Source: Hemerocallis citrina (Eukaryota; Streptophyta; Magnoliopsida; Asparagales; Asphodelaceae). From it: DNA of 64,000 bases. Positions within the stretch are counted from its first letter, which is position 1. Each line of letters opens with the position of its first letter. The translations under genes and the position numbers were made by a program. Location of the stretch: contig CM030361.1 of NCBI GenBank assembly GCA_017893485.1, positions 305,312,822 to 305,376,821 on the forward strand, given 5' to 3'. Shown piece after piece: positions 34,506 through 48,451 of this stretch. A model generated the notes under the pieces. The model saw nothing but the letters and a program-made list of their open reading frames with translations. It was not told the origin of the DNA and did not search any database.

Positions 34506-34950
34506 TCTGTTTAGTATGGTGGTTATTACATGTTTGTACGAATCTAGTAGTAAATTTATCAAAATGAAAGCTTTAAGATCATCTGCATTCGACGTCTTCA
34601 GTTCAGCTAACTCTGAATTGGATTTCGCGATATGATCTTGAAGAGTGGTACTTTCCTTCATTGAGTAACTGAACAACATTTTCTTCCAGTACACCAGTTC
34701 TTGTAATAGTGATTATGCAACGTCAATCATGAGTCTTGCTCAAAGACTTGTCGTGCTTCTACACCTGACTCCGTTCAACGAAAGCATTCAAATTAAACCA
34801 ATAGCTTCTGCATAATTCTTCACCTGAACATCCAGCTTTATGTCAAATGACCTCTCCTGCTTGATCTTCATAGAACTTTGATCTATCATCTTCGCCAAGG
34901 AAATACGAGCAACTCCTGAACTGCGAAAGATTTCTGACCTGATGCTCTGA
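34506..34950 (-). pseudogene. array C first gag, N-terminal part
   Basis: Starts just past the PBS (34945-34956). Readable blocks: MIDQSSMKIKQERSFDIKLD, LVYWKKMLFSYSMKESTTLQ, DHIAKSNSELAELKTSNADD and FILINLLLDSYKHVITTILN, a copia gag of the type with an (S)..DHI..FN..L..L motif. Several stops. Interrupted by solo LTR E. Confidence 0.7.
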
Positions 34951-34957
34951 TACCAAT

Positions 34958-35407
34958 TGTTAGGAAATCACTGTTGAGTTTAGAGACAATCGATCCAATG
35001 ACGAACAATCAAATAAGTAAATTAAACCTATCACACAAAGCACAAAATGATTTGGCTCGGTTAGGGCGAACATAACCTAAGGGAGAACGAAGAGAAATAT
35101 TATTTCAACTAGAGAAGATACAAAGTATTACACTTGCACCAAGAACCTATCTATCTCCCACGTCTCACTAGAAGATAGCTAGATGTTTACAATGGAGAAC
35201 TCTCAATTGCACTTATCAATGAAGTACGTCTCTCAATGGAAACTTACACATATATATAGATCTAAAGAAACTCTAGGTTGTAATCTTGATACATAAGTCA
35301 TTTGATATATCCTAAATAAAGTGACACACGATAGAAGTCGTACGATCTAACTTGGAGATGAAGTTTAGCCCGAAAGATCTTTCAGACTTAAGCCCAATAA
35401 CAGCCAC
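34958..35407 (-). repeat. LTR-3 of array C, inner part
   Basis: Inner two-thirds of the 5' LTR, next to PBS gctctgatacca. Continues at 55517-55711 after the nested X1/Y2/giant-LTR insertions. Joined length about 645 bp. TATA-type acatatatatag near 35249-35260. Confidence 0.8.
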
Positions 35408-35413
35408 TGTGTC

Positions 35414-38400
35414 TGTAACACTTCGAATTTTTAAAATATCGAAAATGTCTGTTTTTATATATTTTGAGTGGTGAAAATTATTTTTGATATATTTTATTTA
35501 AATATTGATATCGGTATGGATATTTATGGTAGATTGGTATTATTGATATATATTGAAGCCATGAGTTGAGATTTTATGTGAATAAATATTGTTTATTTTA
35601 TTTTATAATTTTGAAGATTATTGCGAGATAATCGCAATGTATTTTGTATTGTTGGTGCTATTAAAGAAAAGAGTTGGGGTTTACTTGAAATATTTTGGAG
35701 GTCTAGGGGTCTATTTGTAAATATCCATTTATAAAAATATTATTATTATTATAATTTTATCTCTACTACTATAATGGGAGAACACCTTAGTGTAATTTGT
35801 CCTCAACCCAAATATTTTCGAAAGTGGACCAGTTATGGACTAACTTTGGTAAATATTTTCGAAAGTGGACCAGTTTGGTAAATATTTTCCACAGTGGATC
35901 AGTTTGGAAATTATTTTCTTATAATCCCCCCCTTCTCCCTTCTTTCTTTCTTTTCTGATCCGATCGAAGCCAGTAGAGGAGCGAACCCCACTTCGGTCTC
36001 TCCCTCTCTCCTCCAATCCACTTCGTTTCTTCACCAAATTCGAATTAAATTGAGGAGTATGCTAATTGAGGGGTTCTCTACAGCGTGGGAGTGTCGGATT
36101 TTCGAAAGGATTCCGAAAAGGTATACCCAATTTTATTTATTCGTATAAAATTTAGTATGGTTAGTTTTATTGAGTAGGATTATGATGGTAGAGAGATTTA
36201 GAAGTGTTGGAAGTAGAAGATTTGGGAAATTAGTGGGTTGTTAGAGAAATTGCAATTTGTTAGTAAATTAGGGTTTTGGGTTTGTAAAATAGAGACATAT
36301 ATATATTAGAATTATCTCTTAGATGGTGGTAAAAATTTTAGTGAGTCATTAGAATAAAATGGGGAGTGGTGATTTTGGTATAGACTCGAATTATGGAGTT
36401 TATGAAATCGGGTAGAAAACTCGATCCAAATAATTGTAGAAAATGCCGGTGAGGGTGTAGAGTATTATGGAAGTATTAATATAAATTTAGGATGATTTTT
36501 ATAGGCTTAAGCTTAATTAAATTGAGTGAAATAGACTATAGGTGAAAAGTGCACGCCGGGTGTTCGATGAAATGCCCGAGCGAGATTGAGTGAGAATTTG
36601 ATGGGTTCGGAGGTGTAGTTGAGTCTTATTATTATTATTAACCCTAATATGTGAGATTAGGACGAAGGGGATTAAGGAATTTAGAAAATGTGAATTTTTC
36701 TTAGTAGAAAGCCTCCGATCAATAAAGGAGTATTTGTATTAGAACCCGAATTCGAAATCTATCGATGTGGCTCACCTACATATGTCATTTGTGACGTGTG
36801 GGTGAAGACGGATTCAAATTTGGAGATCCGTAAGTTGAGTTTTGAGTTTTAAACTAATCGATCCTATAATTTCCTATTTAGGTGGAAAAAGTCGAACTTC
36901 GACTGGCTACAGGACGGACGTGGGACATCGTTTGCTCAATCCGTCAGGTGAGTATGTTGTAATTAGGTATATTCTATGTTGTGGCCAAATTCCGTGGCAT
37001 TTCGATATATTTGATAGAAGTTATGCTAAAAATTCAATTTTCTGAAAAATACGGATTTTTAAGGCCTGAAAATGGGATTTTGAGATATTTGAAGAAATTA
37101 ACTATTTTAAGTATATAAAACCTATATTATGGGTTAATGTGACGTGGTGAAGTATAAAAACTAAATATATTGAATTGTTTATGCATATTTTCGTCCCGTG
37201 CATGTTTCGTGCATGTTTTTGGGTATATAGGCCGATATAGGTAATTTGGCATATGCGGAGCCTTGTGTATGGGCTAGCATGTTATGGATGGAGGCTATAT
37301 GATATAATTAGACAAAATTAGTGATTGTGATCATGTGTTGGAAACTCGTGTATTTATAATGCATGTTTTGGGCATGTTTTGGGACATATAGACCCTTATA
37401 GGTGATTTTACTTGCATGAAATAAGGTGTATGACCTAGTATGCTATAATTGGATATTATGAGATTTAATTAGAGGAAATAAGTGATTTTGGCCTCTTTTT
37501 CTGGGACACCCGCATGTGTGGGGTATATTTGTAATATATATATAGATGATTATGACGTGTGATGCAATAGTGGATGAAATTAATAATTGGATACGTGTTT
37601 ACATTTGAATTATGTTCGAAGTGAAATAATGGACAATAATATGATATTATTCTGTGATGATTTATATATTTTGATACGCTTACGATACAGACTAACGTTT
37701 TATAATCTTTTATTTACGATATAACTTGGTGTATGTTTATGGGTGATTTAATGAAGTAGTAAATAGCATGGTATTTATAATGGGTGATGTTATGGCAAAA
37801 TAAATAACATGGTGTGTGTATCTGTGATATACTGAGATGATAATTATATTGTGGACATCAGATGTGCATTAAATGCAAGATAAAAGGTGAGATAGTAAGA
37901 GTTAATAAAATGTGTTTTTATTCACATGATTAAAGTCAAGAATGTGGCTATTGTGCAAATAAAAGCTGTGATGCTTTGTGTTTATTTAATAAGATGAAAA
38001 GATGACATAACAAATGGCTTTGTTGACCAGTACCTACAGCAATCCTGGGGGTTTGGGCTAGACCTCCTAATACCCAAGGACCGGCTTGGGGTAAGTGGAC
38101 CCAAACTATGTTTGGGGTAAGTGGATTTTATCGCCCAAGCTATCGGCTTGAGGCCCGGCTTTCCCTCGATGACAGCTGTCGCGAGGAAGTACCCAGTTTA
38201 TCTGGGGTAAGTGGTTTTTCCCTCCTGGCTTCGGCTGGGAGGAAGTACCCAGTTTATCTGGGGTAAGTGGTTTTTCCCTCGATGACAGACGTCGCGAGGA
38301 AGTACCCAGGTTACCTGGGGTCAGTGGCTTTTTCCCTCTTGGCTTCGGCCGGGAGGAAGTACCCAAGTTCTACTTGGGGTTAGTGGTTCCCTCGCTAGTT

Positions 38401-40600
38401 CGGCTAGGAGGAAGACGTAGCCTCGGACGAGTAAGACTCTGTGTGAGCATCGGGCCGCGTGTTTACTGGGCTGTCGGCTTTCAGTATGTTGGGATACTGT
38501 GGCTCACTGGTCGACAAACTAATAAAATAAATAAGTGTAAATAACAAATGTGGTAGTAAAGAAAGTGGATAGTAAATTGTGAATTGTGCATGGAAAAGAA
38601 AGTGGATAGTGAAATGTGAACTGTGTGTGGAAAAAGAAAGTTGCGTGAATGAAGTAAATGTGAAAGTGCACGTGCTATGAGTTAATATATGAAAGGAAGT
38701 GATAGATGCCGCATGTGATTAATTTAAGATGGAAATAATAAAAGAGATGTGTTATCATGAATAATACGAAGTAATTGTATTATGTGTGTGATCCTTAAAG
38801 TAAAATACAGTTGATATGAGTTGTACCTTGGAATGGTGTCAAGGAACTACCCGCCCGCAATTTGTGTGGAAATTGTGGGAACTACCTGCCTTGGCATAAT
38901 TCGCAGGGTGAGTGGATATAATAGTGGTAATGATTAATAGAAATGAGAAATAAAGTGAAGTGAAGATGATAAGTGATTGAAGTGAAATTAATAATCAAGC
39001 TATCGACTTGAGATGTGATGTGATATTACCCAAACCGTGTGTTTGAGGTACAGTGATTATTACCCAAGCTATCGGCTATGGGATGTGATATGTGGTGGCC
39101 CCAGAGTGTGTTTGGGGATTAAGTGAAAATGATAATAAGATTTATTGTGATAAGAAAAAGTAATTATTAAAATGATATAATAAAATGTGAATGAGCTATA
39201 AAACATGGTTTTGATGCAATGAGTATAAAAATTCTAATTAATGAGGTGTTAATGATGTGATGAAATGTGAGTAAATCGCATGGGCAATGAGATGTGGTAA
39301 TTATGTCATGAGAAATGAAGGAATGTGGTAGTATGAGAATAGATGCATATGTTTATGATGTGATACTTTTATAACATAATAAAATAAATACCTGTTTTAT
39401 GAGATTGGATATGATAATGGTTATTAAAGAAAGTATGTTGTGATATGAGTTTGTGTACTTTGGAAGTGTGTCGGGGAACTACTCGCCTGCTATTTCCGTG
39501 GAAATGGTGGGAACTACCTGCCTCGGCACAACTTCTAGGATGAATGTGTGTGTTGATGACATAATATAAGTAAATGAAACGCATGGCTAAATAGAGTTGG
39601 AGAAATGATGTAATAACATCATGTAGTTATGATAATATAAATAGTGAAATGCTGATATGATGATAAGTGTGGAAAGATGAATATTCGTATTATGCGAATG
39701 TAAGATAAGTATATTTATATATCTATACGAGGTTGATGTGAAGTGTATTATGAAATGTGGGAAGTATGGATAATTAAATAATTGAATGCAGGATTGGCAA
39801 AGTATGTGATTTATCACTGTATTGACGATGTTGTTGTGTTCAGGATTCAGGTGGCATTATTTTAATTTGGTATTTGTAAGTTTAAGTATTTTCTTTATAC
39901 TATTTTAATTTGTCGTTAGATTAGTAATTATACTCACACCAGAAATGGCTAACCCCTTAGTGTTTCGGGGGGTTAGGGGAGTCTGAGGACTACCCTAGAT
40001 CCCCCACTGTTGCAGGTTCTCATCAGTGCAGAGGTGAGGCGTGGAGTGGTAGTATACCTTTTTATTTTAAAAATTTGTATTATTTAGTTATAGGAATAGT
40101 GAAATTTATGATTTAAATTGTATTATGAGTGTATAAGCCTGTATATGACGATGATGAGTATAGTGTGAGGTGGTGTGGTATGTTGGTGACCCGTACCCAT
40201 CTCGTCGTGGAGTACCAGGCTCTGTGGTAAGTTTTACAATGATTTTTCTAAGATTTTACCTCGTTTTTCAAAGAAATTCATAGTTTTTAATTGATATTTG
40301 ATAATCCGTTATGAGTTTGGCCCCCAGAGCATTATATTATATTGCCTGTATGTATCTGCTCATTTTGGCCTGGGGAGCCCATGAAAATATTATGTGGTTT
40401 GTGAGCTACGGAATTTTGAGCAGAATTCCGTAAGCTTTTTGTGTTTCGGGGCAAAATTTACAGGGGAGACTCTGCCAAAATTTTTCCTGAAATATAACTT
40501 TCTTAGTTTATGATTAAAGTGATATAGAAATTGAAAGAATTGAATTTGGAGACTTAGTTTTGAAAAAAAAAAAAAATAAATAAAAATTGGGGGTGTTACA
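35414..40600 (+). repeat. giant element 5' LTR (5187 bp)
   Basis: TATA-like tcttataatcccccccttctccc near 35919-35940 marks the probable start of transcription, leaving about 500 bp of U3 and 4.6 kb of transcribed LTR. A hairpin-repeat tract lies at 38030-38420. A candidate exon 36882-36948 (ttag before, gtgagt after) is present in both LTRs. Ends in an A-run and ggggtgttaca. Confidence 0.93.
38030..38420 (+). repeat. tandem hairpin repeats in 5' giant LTR
   Basis: Five or so diverged units of about 60 bp. Each contains gtacccag...ctggggtaagtgg and alternately ccctc(g)atgacag.tgtcgcgagg or ccctcctggcttcggctgggagg, all able to fold as stems. The apparent 86-codon minus-strand frame here is a by-product of the repeats. 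The same tract is at 45882-46272 in the other LTR. Confidence 0.75.
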
Positions 40601-43265
40601 GTTGGTATCAGAGCTTAGGTTAACTAGGAAAATGTTAATCCTAGTGATCTTGCCATGTGAGTATGGGTTCATTATTGCTTAGTCGGAGATAGAGAATGTG
40701 GTTTATGCGGGTGTTTTGTTGAAGAATAGATTCTATCGTGGAATGATGTGATCCCCATTAGACTTTGGTCTGACCTTGAGTCAGCATTTCTTTTCATGAC
40801 CCTGTATATGGGTTGATCTCTGTAGAAATCCCGGTGTGAATTTGCACACTATTGGAGTATTCCATTATATTGATTGCTGGGTGCCGTAAGGGACTATTCC
40901 CAGGAGATCTGGTGTAGGTCCTATGGACATATGTTCTGTAGGTGTATATTTTATATATTGAGGAGTGATGTGTGGTTATGGTTTTATCCCATATTTGGGA
41001 AGATTGATTGGTTGTAGAAGGTTATGTAGGTCATCTGCGTAGTTGGGGAATGGTGCAGGGAGGATTCGGGTGAGACAGCCCGATGAAACCCAGTTTTGAT
41101 TATTTATAATGCCTTGGTTGATGAAGATTATGCCCGTTGGGTTTGGTGGAAACATTTAATACAAAGATTGAGATTGTTGATGGGGTTTGCAAAGTTTTTG
41201 ATATATTTGAAGAGGTTTTTGGTCCCCCACCTTGGTGAACTCGGGAGTTCAAGATTGATTTGATATTTGGTATGACTCCAATCTCTAAATCAACTTGTGG
41301 GATAGTACCTTGGGAATAGGTAGAGATAAAAAGAGTTTGAGGTGATGTTTCTGGAAAAGGTTATCGGTTCAAATGATATGCCGTGGGGCGCGCCGACAGT
41401 TTTGTAACAAGGAAGATAGCTCACCGAGAAGGTGTACTGAGGAAGGTGACTATTAAGTATTCATTGTTGAGAATAGATAATTGGTTGGATTAGTTGCGGG
41501 GATGTCATTAATCTCCCGATGAGAGTTGCACACCGAGTGCTATCAGATAATCCCTAGAGAGGGAAAACATCTCAGGAATTGTTTTTCGTACTCGGTATGA
41601 ATTGTATGAGTTCTTAGTGATATCTTGGGACTGGCGAATGTCCCTGCAGTTTTTATAAATTTGACGAATTGGGCCTTTCACCCTTATATTAATAGGGTAT
41701 GATTGTATATGTGAATGATATTTGGTGTATAGTTGTTGTATGGTGGAGCACTGATCGATAGGTTGAGACCAGAAGTGGTATGATAAGTCTGTAAATTGCT
41801 ATTTTTGGGGGCGAGAAGTGTGAATTTTGGGACACATTATGTCTATTGAAAGCGTATTGTGGATTCGAAGAAAATTTCAAAAGGTGAAAAGACGGGAAAA
41901 TAACCCTCGGATGCGTTAGAAATTCAGAGTTTCTAGGTTCTAATTGGCTATTATTGGAGGTTCATTCCTCAATTTTATATTATTGCTATACCGAAGACTC
42001 ATTTATCATAAAGAATGAGTCGTTGGTATGACCTGAACAGAGTGGAAAGATATTTTCCAGAGTTAAAGGAAGAATTAGGAAGAATTAACGATAGCTTGCA
42101 TTTTGATTACTCCGAAAAGGGAGTGTCTCTTCGAATAGATGCGGATACAGGTGATACAGGCAGGTGCAGCTTGATGCATGAGGGAAGACTTATGGCTTAG
42201 GCATTTAGGCCGTTGTGGTCATATAGAGTGAGTTATCTTACTCAGTTTTGAAATTGGTAGTAGTAATAACGATGTGAAGATATTCCTAGTTGGGAAGCAG
42301 TTCAGTTTTGAACAAATTAGATGGGTTGAAGTATTTTTTTTGTAATAGGAGCTTAGCCTGAGGCAATAGAGGTGACTTGAGTTCATTAGTAGCTTGGGTG
42401 TGGAATGAACTATCACCCGGGACAGCAATGGAATTTTGGCCTTAATGACGTCCCAGGAGTGGACGGTGCTAAATTCATTAGACCAATTTGATTTTATTTC
42501 AGTAGTGGAGGGTGATCCGACCTTATATATCGGTACTTGTCGTTACAGCTGTCTATCTTACAGCTGATCAGTCAAACATGAATTCAAAATTTCTGTTTGT
42601 GACCGAGAATGCATACCCGAATTCTGGATGGGATTAATGAGTGTAATGCAGATTGATCAGTAGGTAGTAAGGAAAATCCTTGTTACTATCATAGATTTGG
42701 TGTTCCTGATTAGGATGGTTTGTGGTAGCGGGTGATGGAGGATGCTCCTTACATTCAGTAAACTGTCTATCCCGGTGGCATGAAGATGTATCAAGATTTC
42801 AGGAGAATATTTTAGTGGTTCGGAACGAGGAAGAATATTAATTATCAGGTGAGCATGGATAAGCCTCTTTTGAGGTGTGTAGTCAACAAGAGAAAAGGTG
42901 ACGCCCATCAGCGGCGAAAGCCTCTTGATGAAATTTAAGATGTTGGGTATTCTTGATGAATTTCTTGTTCTATGTCGAGAAAGGTGTGAAAGACCTATTA
43001 AGTGGTGGAGCCGTGGTAGATTAAAGTCTAGTTAGAGGTGTTATTGAATGTGATATATCCTATGAGACTAGCGGTTATTGTAGGTCGATAGTGCGGCAAA
43101 CTAGATGATGAGTTGTTCAGTTGTTAATAGTGCAATGAAGTAGTGATGCTGATAATGTACCTAGAAATCCTAGGTAATAGTGTGGAGGAGGTATCTTGAA
43201 ATTCGTTCGAGGAGTTTTCTTAAACCTCATAGCTCGAGGACGAGCTTCTTTTGAGGTGTGTAGAA
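40601..43265 (+). pseudogene. chromovirus pol relic in giant element
   Basis: Strongly decayed but collinear Ty3/gypsy pol: RT start FKIDLIFGMTPISKS near 41247, VTIKYSLLRIDNWLD and LRG near 41447-41505, NVPAVFINLTN near 41640-41670, a GYYWRFIPQF connection block near 41945-41985, RNase H CSLMHEGRLMA near 42168-42198, and the integrase zinc-binding-like YPGGMKMYQDFRR near 42770-42810. Stops interrupt all frames, including the YxDD region, which is not recognisable. The last bases (ctcgaggacgagcttc) match the usual 3' end of Tekay/Del elements before the 3' LTR. No protein can be made. Confidence 0.75.
40602..40614 (+). promoter_or_regulatory. PBS of giant-LTR element
   Basis: TTGGTATCAGAGC one base after the LTR, complementary to tRNA-iMet. 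Confidence 0.9.
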
Positions 43266-46200
43266 TGTAACACTTCGAATTTTTAAAATATCGAAAATGT
43301 CTGTTTTTATATATTTTGAGTGGTGAAAATTATTTTTGATATATTTTATTTAAATATTGATATCGGTATGGATATTTATGGTAGATTGGTATTATTGATA
43401 TATATTGAAGCCATGAGTTGAGATTTTATGTGAATAAATATTTTTTATTTTATTTTATAATTTTGAAGATTATTGCGAGATAATCGCAATGTATTTTGTA
43501 TTGTTGGTGCTATTAAAGAAAAGAGTTGGGGTTTACTTGAAATATTTTGGAGGTCTAGGGGTCTATTTGTAAATATCCATTTATAAAAATATTATTATTA
43601 TTATTATTTTATCTCTACTACTATAATGGGAGAACACCTTAGTGTAATTTGTCCTCAACCCAAATATTTTCGAAAGTGGACCAGTTATGGACTAACTTTG
43701 GTAAATATTTTCGAAAGTGGACCAGTTTGGTAAATATTTTCCACAGTGGATCAGTTTGGAAATTATTTTCTTATAATCCCCCCCTTCTCCCTTCTTTCTT
43801 TCTTTTCTGATCCGATCGAAGCCAGTAGAGGAGCGAACCCCACTTCGGTCTCTCCCTCTCTCCTCCAATCCACTTCGTTTCTCCACCAAATTCGAATTAA
43901 ATTGAGGAGTATGCTAATTGAGGGGTTCTCTACAGCGTGGGAGTGTCGGATTTTCGAAAGGATTCCGAAAAGGTATACCCAATTTTATTTATTCGTATAA
44001 AATTTAGTATGGTTAGTTTTATTGAGTAGGATTATGATGGTAGAGAGATTTAGAAGTGTTGGAAGTAGAAGATTTGGGAAATTAGTGGGTTGTTAGAGAA
44101 ATTGCAATTTGTTAGTAAATTAGGGTTTTGGGTTTGTAAAATAGAGACATATATATATTAGAATTATCTCTTAGATGGTGGTAAAAATTTTAGTGAGCCA
44201 TTAGAATAAAATGGGGAGTGGTGATTTTGGTATAGACTCGAATTATGGAGTTTATGAAATCGGGTAGAAAACTCGATCCAAATAATTGTAGAAAATGCCG
44301 GTGAGGGTGTAGAGTATTATGGAAGTATTAATATAAATTTAGGATGATTTTTATAGGCTTAAGCTTAATTAAATTGAGTGAAATAGACTATAGGTGAAAA
44401 GTGCACGCCGGGTGTTCGATGAAATGCCCGAGCGAGATTGAGTGAGAATTTGATGGGTTCGGAGGTGTAGTTGAGTCTTATTATTATTATTAACCCTAAT
44501 ATGTGAGATTAGGACGAAGGGGATTAAGGAATTTAGAAAATGTGAATTTTTCTTAGTAGAAAGCCTCCGATCAATAAAGGAGTATTTGTATTAGAACCCG
44601 AATTCGAAATCTATCGATGTGGCTCACCTACATATGTCATTTGTGACGTGTGGGTGAAGACGGATTCAAATTTGGAGATCCGTAAGTTGAGTTTTGAGTT
44701 TTAAACTAATCGATCCTATAATTTCCTATTTAGGTGGAAAAAGTCGAACTTCGACTGGCTACAGGACGGACGTGGGACATCGTTTGCTCAATCCGTCAGG
44801 TGAGTATGTTGTAATTAGGTATATTCTATGTTGTGGCCAAATTCCGTGGCATTTCGATATATTTGATAGAAGTTATGCTAAAAATTCAATTTTCTGAAAA
44901 ATACGGATTTTTAAGGCCTGAAAATGGGATTTTGAGATATTTGAAGAAATTAACTATTTTAAGTATATAAAACCTATATTATGGGTTAATGTGACGTGGT
45001 GAAGTATAAAAACTAAATATATTGAATTGTTTATGCATATTTTCGTCCCGTGCATGTTTCGTGCATGTTTTTGGGTATATAGGCCGATATAGGTAATTTG
45101 GCATATGCGGAGCCTTGTGTATGGGCTAGCATGTTATGGATGGAGGCTATATGATATAATTAGACAAAATTAGTGATTGTGATCATGTGTTGGAAACTCG
45201 TGTATTTATAATGCATGTTTTGGGCATGTTTTGGGACATATAGACCCTTATAGGTGATTTTACTTGCATGAAATAAGGTGTATGACCTAGTATGCTATAA
45301 TTGGATATTATGAGATTTAATTAGAGGAAATAAGTGATTTTGGCCTCTTTTTCTGGGACACCCGCATGTGTGGGGTATATTTGTAATATATATATAGATG
45401 ATTATGACGTGTGATGCAATAGTGGATGAAATTAATAATTGGATACGTGTTTACATTTGAATTATGTTCGAAGTGAAATAATGGACAATAATATGATATT
45501 ATTCTGTGATGATTTATATATTTTGATACGCTTACGATACAGACTAACGTTTTATAATCTTTTATTTACGATATAACTTGGTGTATGTTTATGGGTGATT
45601 TAATGAAGTAGTAAATAGCATGGTATTTATAATGGGTGATGTTATGGCAAAATAAATAACATGGTGTGTGTATCTGTGATATACTGAGATGATAATTATA
45701 TTGTGGACATCAGATGTGCATTAAATGCAAGATAAAAGGTGAGATAGTAAGAGTTAATAAAATGTGTTTTTATTCACATGATTAAAGTCAAGAATGTGGC
45801 TATTGTGCAAATAAAAGCTATGATGCTTTGTGTTTATTTAATAAGATGAAAAGATGACATAACAAATGGCTTTGTTGACCAGTACCTACAGCAATCCTGG
45901 GGGTTTGGGCTAGACCTCCTAATACCCAAGGACCGGCTTGGGGTAAGTGGACCCAAACTATGTTTGGGGTAAGTGGATTTTATCGCCCAAGCTATCGGCT
46001 TGAGGCCCGGCTTTCCCTCGATGACAGCTGTCGCGAGGAAGTACCCAGTTTATCTGGGGTAAGTGGTTTTTCCCTCCTGGCTTCGGCTGGGAGGAAGTAC
46101 CCAGTTTATCTGGGGTAAGTGGTTTTTCCCTCGATGACAGACGTCGCGAGGAAGTACCCAGGTTACCTGGGGTCAGTGGCTTTTTCCCTCTTGGCTTCGG

Positions 46201-48451
46201 CCGGGAGGAAGTACCCAAGTTCTACTTGGGGTTAGTGGTTCCCTCGCTAGTTCGGCTAGGAGGAAGACGTAGCCTCGGACGAGTAAGACTCTGTGTGAGC
46301 ATCGGGCCGCGTGTTTACTGGGCTGTCGGCTTTCAGTATGTTGGGATACTGTGGCTCACTGGTCGACAAACTAATAAAATAAATAAGTGTAAATAACAAA
46401 TGTGGTAGTAAAGAAAGTGGATAGTAAATTGTGAATTGTGCATGGAAAAGAAAGTGGATAGTGAAATGTGAACTGTGTGTGGAAAAAGAAAGTTGCGTGA
46501 ATGAAGTAAATGTGAAAGTGCACGTGCTATGAGTTAATATATGAAAGGAAGTGATAGATGCCGCATGTGATTAATTTAAGATGGAAATAATAAAAGAGAT
46601 GTGTTATCATGAATAATACGAAGTAATTGTATTATGTGTGTGATCCTTAAAGTAAAATACAGTTGATATGAGTTGTACCTTGGAATGGTGTCAAGGAACT
46701 ACCCGCCCGCAATTTGTGTGGAAATTGTGGGAACTACCTGCCTTGGCATAATTCGCAGGGTGAGTGGATATAATAGTGGTAATGATTAATAGAAATGAGA
46801 AATAAAGTGAAGTGAAGATGATAAGTGATTGAAGTGAAATTAATAATCAAGCTATCGACTTGAGATGTGATGTGATATTACCCAAACCGTGTGTTTGAGG
46901 TACAGTGATTATTACCCAAGCTATCGGCTATGGGATGTGATATGTGGTGGCCCCAGAGTGTGTTTGGGGATTAAGTGAAAATGATAATAAGATTTATTGT
47001 GATAAGAAAAAGTAATTATTAAAATGATATAATAAAATGTGAATGAGCTATAAAACATGGTTTTGATGCAATGAGTATAAAAATTCTAATTAATGAGGTG
47101 TTAATGATGTGATGAAATGTGAGTAAATCGCATGGGCAATGAGATGTGGTAATTATGTCATGAGAAATGAAGGAATGTGGTAGTATGAGAATAGATGCAT
47201 ATGTTTATGATGTGATACTTTTATAACATAATAAAATAAATACCTGTTTTATGAGATTGGATATGATAATGGTTATTAAAGAAAGTATGTTGTGATATGA
47301 GTTTGTGTACTTTGGAAGTGTGTCGGGGAACTACTCGCCTGCTATTTCCGTGGAAATGGTGGGAACTACCTGCCTCGGCACAACTTCTAGGATGAATGTG
47401 TGTGTTGATGACATAATATAAGTAAATGAAACGCATGGCTAAATAGAGTTGGAGAAATGATGTAATAACATCATGTAGTTATGATAATATAAATAGTGAA
47501 ATGCTGATATGATGATAAGTGTGGAAAGATGAATATTCGTATTATGCGAATGTAAGATAAGTATATTTATATATCTATACGAGGTTGATGTGAAGTGTAT
47601 TATGAAATGTGGGAAGTATGGATAATTAAATAATTGAATGCAGGATTGGCAAAGTATGTGATTTATCACTGTATTGACGATGTTGTTGTGTTCAGGATTC
47701 AGGTGGCATTATTTTAATTTGGTATTTGTAAGTTTAAGTATTTTCTTTATACTATTTTAATTTGTCGTTAGATTAGTAATTATACTCACACCAGAAATGG
47801 CTAACCCCTTAGTGTTTCGGGGGGTTAGGGGAGTCTGAGGACTACCCTAGATCCCCCACTGTTGCAGGTTCTCATCAGTGCAGAGGTGAGGCGTGGAGTG
47901 GTAGTATACCTTTTTATTTTAAAAATTTGTATTATTTAGTTATAGGAATAGTGAAATTTATGATTTAAATTGTATTATGAGTGTATAAGCCTGTATATGA
48001 CGATGATGAGTATAGTGTGAGGTGGTGTGGTATGTTGGTGACCCGTACCCATCTCGTCGTGGAGTACCAGGCTCTGTGGTAAGTTTTACAATGATTTTTC
48101 TAAGATTTTACCTCGTTTTTCAAAGAAATTCATAGTTTTTAATTGATATTTGATAATCCGTTATGAGTTTGGCCCCCAGAGCATTATATTATATTGCCTG
48201 TATGTATCTGCTCATTTTGGCCTGGGGAGCCCATGAAAATATTATGTGGTTTGTGAGCTACGGAATTTTGAGCAGAATTCCGTAAGCTTTTTGTGTTTCG
48301 GGGCAAAATTTACAGGGGAGACTCTGCCAAAATTTTTCCTGAAATATAACTTTCTTAGTTTATGATTAAAGTGATATAGAAATTGAAAGAATTGAATTTG
48401 GAGACTTAGTTTTGAAAAAAAAAAAAAAAAAAAAAAAATGGGGGTGTTACA
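43266..48451 (+). repeat. giant element 3' LTR (5186 bp)
   Basis: Near-identical to 35414-40600. Differences seen include a T-run at 43441, atta/aata at 43601, tctcc/tcttc at 43881, gagcca/gagtca at 44197 and gctatg/gctgtg at 45818. Confidence 0.93.
45882..46272 (+). repeat. tandem hairpin repeats in 3' giant LTR
   Basis: Copy of the 38030-38420 tract with no difference noticed. Confidence 0.75.

Larger units (their letters stand above)
35414..48451 (+). mobile_element. giant-LTR retrotransposon (LARD-like, chromovirus-derived)
   Basis: 13.04 kb with two direct LTRs, 35414-40600 (5187 bp) and 43266-48451 (5186 bp), around a 2665-bp interior. TSD gtgtc exact at 35409-35413 and 48452-48456. 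PBS TTGGTATCAGAGC at 40602-40614. LTR ends TGTAACACTTCG and GGGTGTTACA. In a visual comparison I found only about six substitutions plus A-run length between the LTRs. The interior carries a heavily stopped pol relic, so it must have used another element's enzymes: a LARD-type, non-autonomous element. The layout is the reverse of usual, with LTRs taking up four-fifths of the length. Confidence 0.93.

Noticed and set aside
38106..38366. 86-codon frame with repeated GTSS(R/Q)P units, present twice (also 45958-46218)
   Set aside because: Caused by tandem hairpin repeats in the giant LTRs; no start context or conserved domain, and it is antisense to the LTR transcript.
42015..42200. 61-codon frame in the giant element as a cargo gene
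   Set aside because: It overlaps the RNase H relic of pol in the same strand and is too short; treated as decayed pol.
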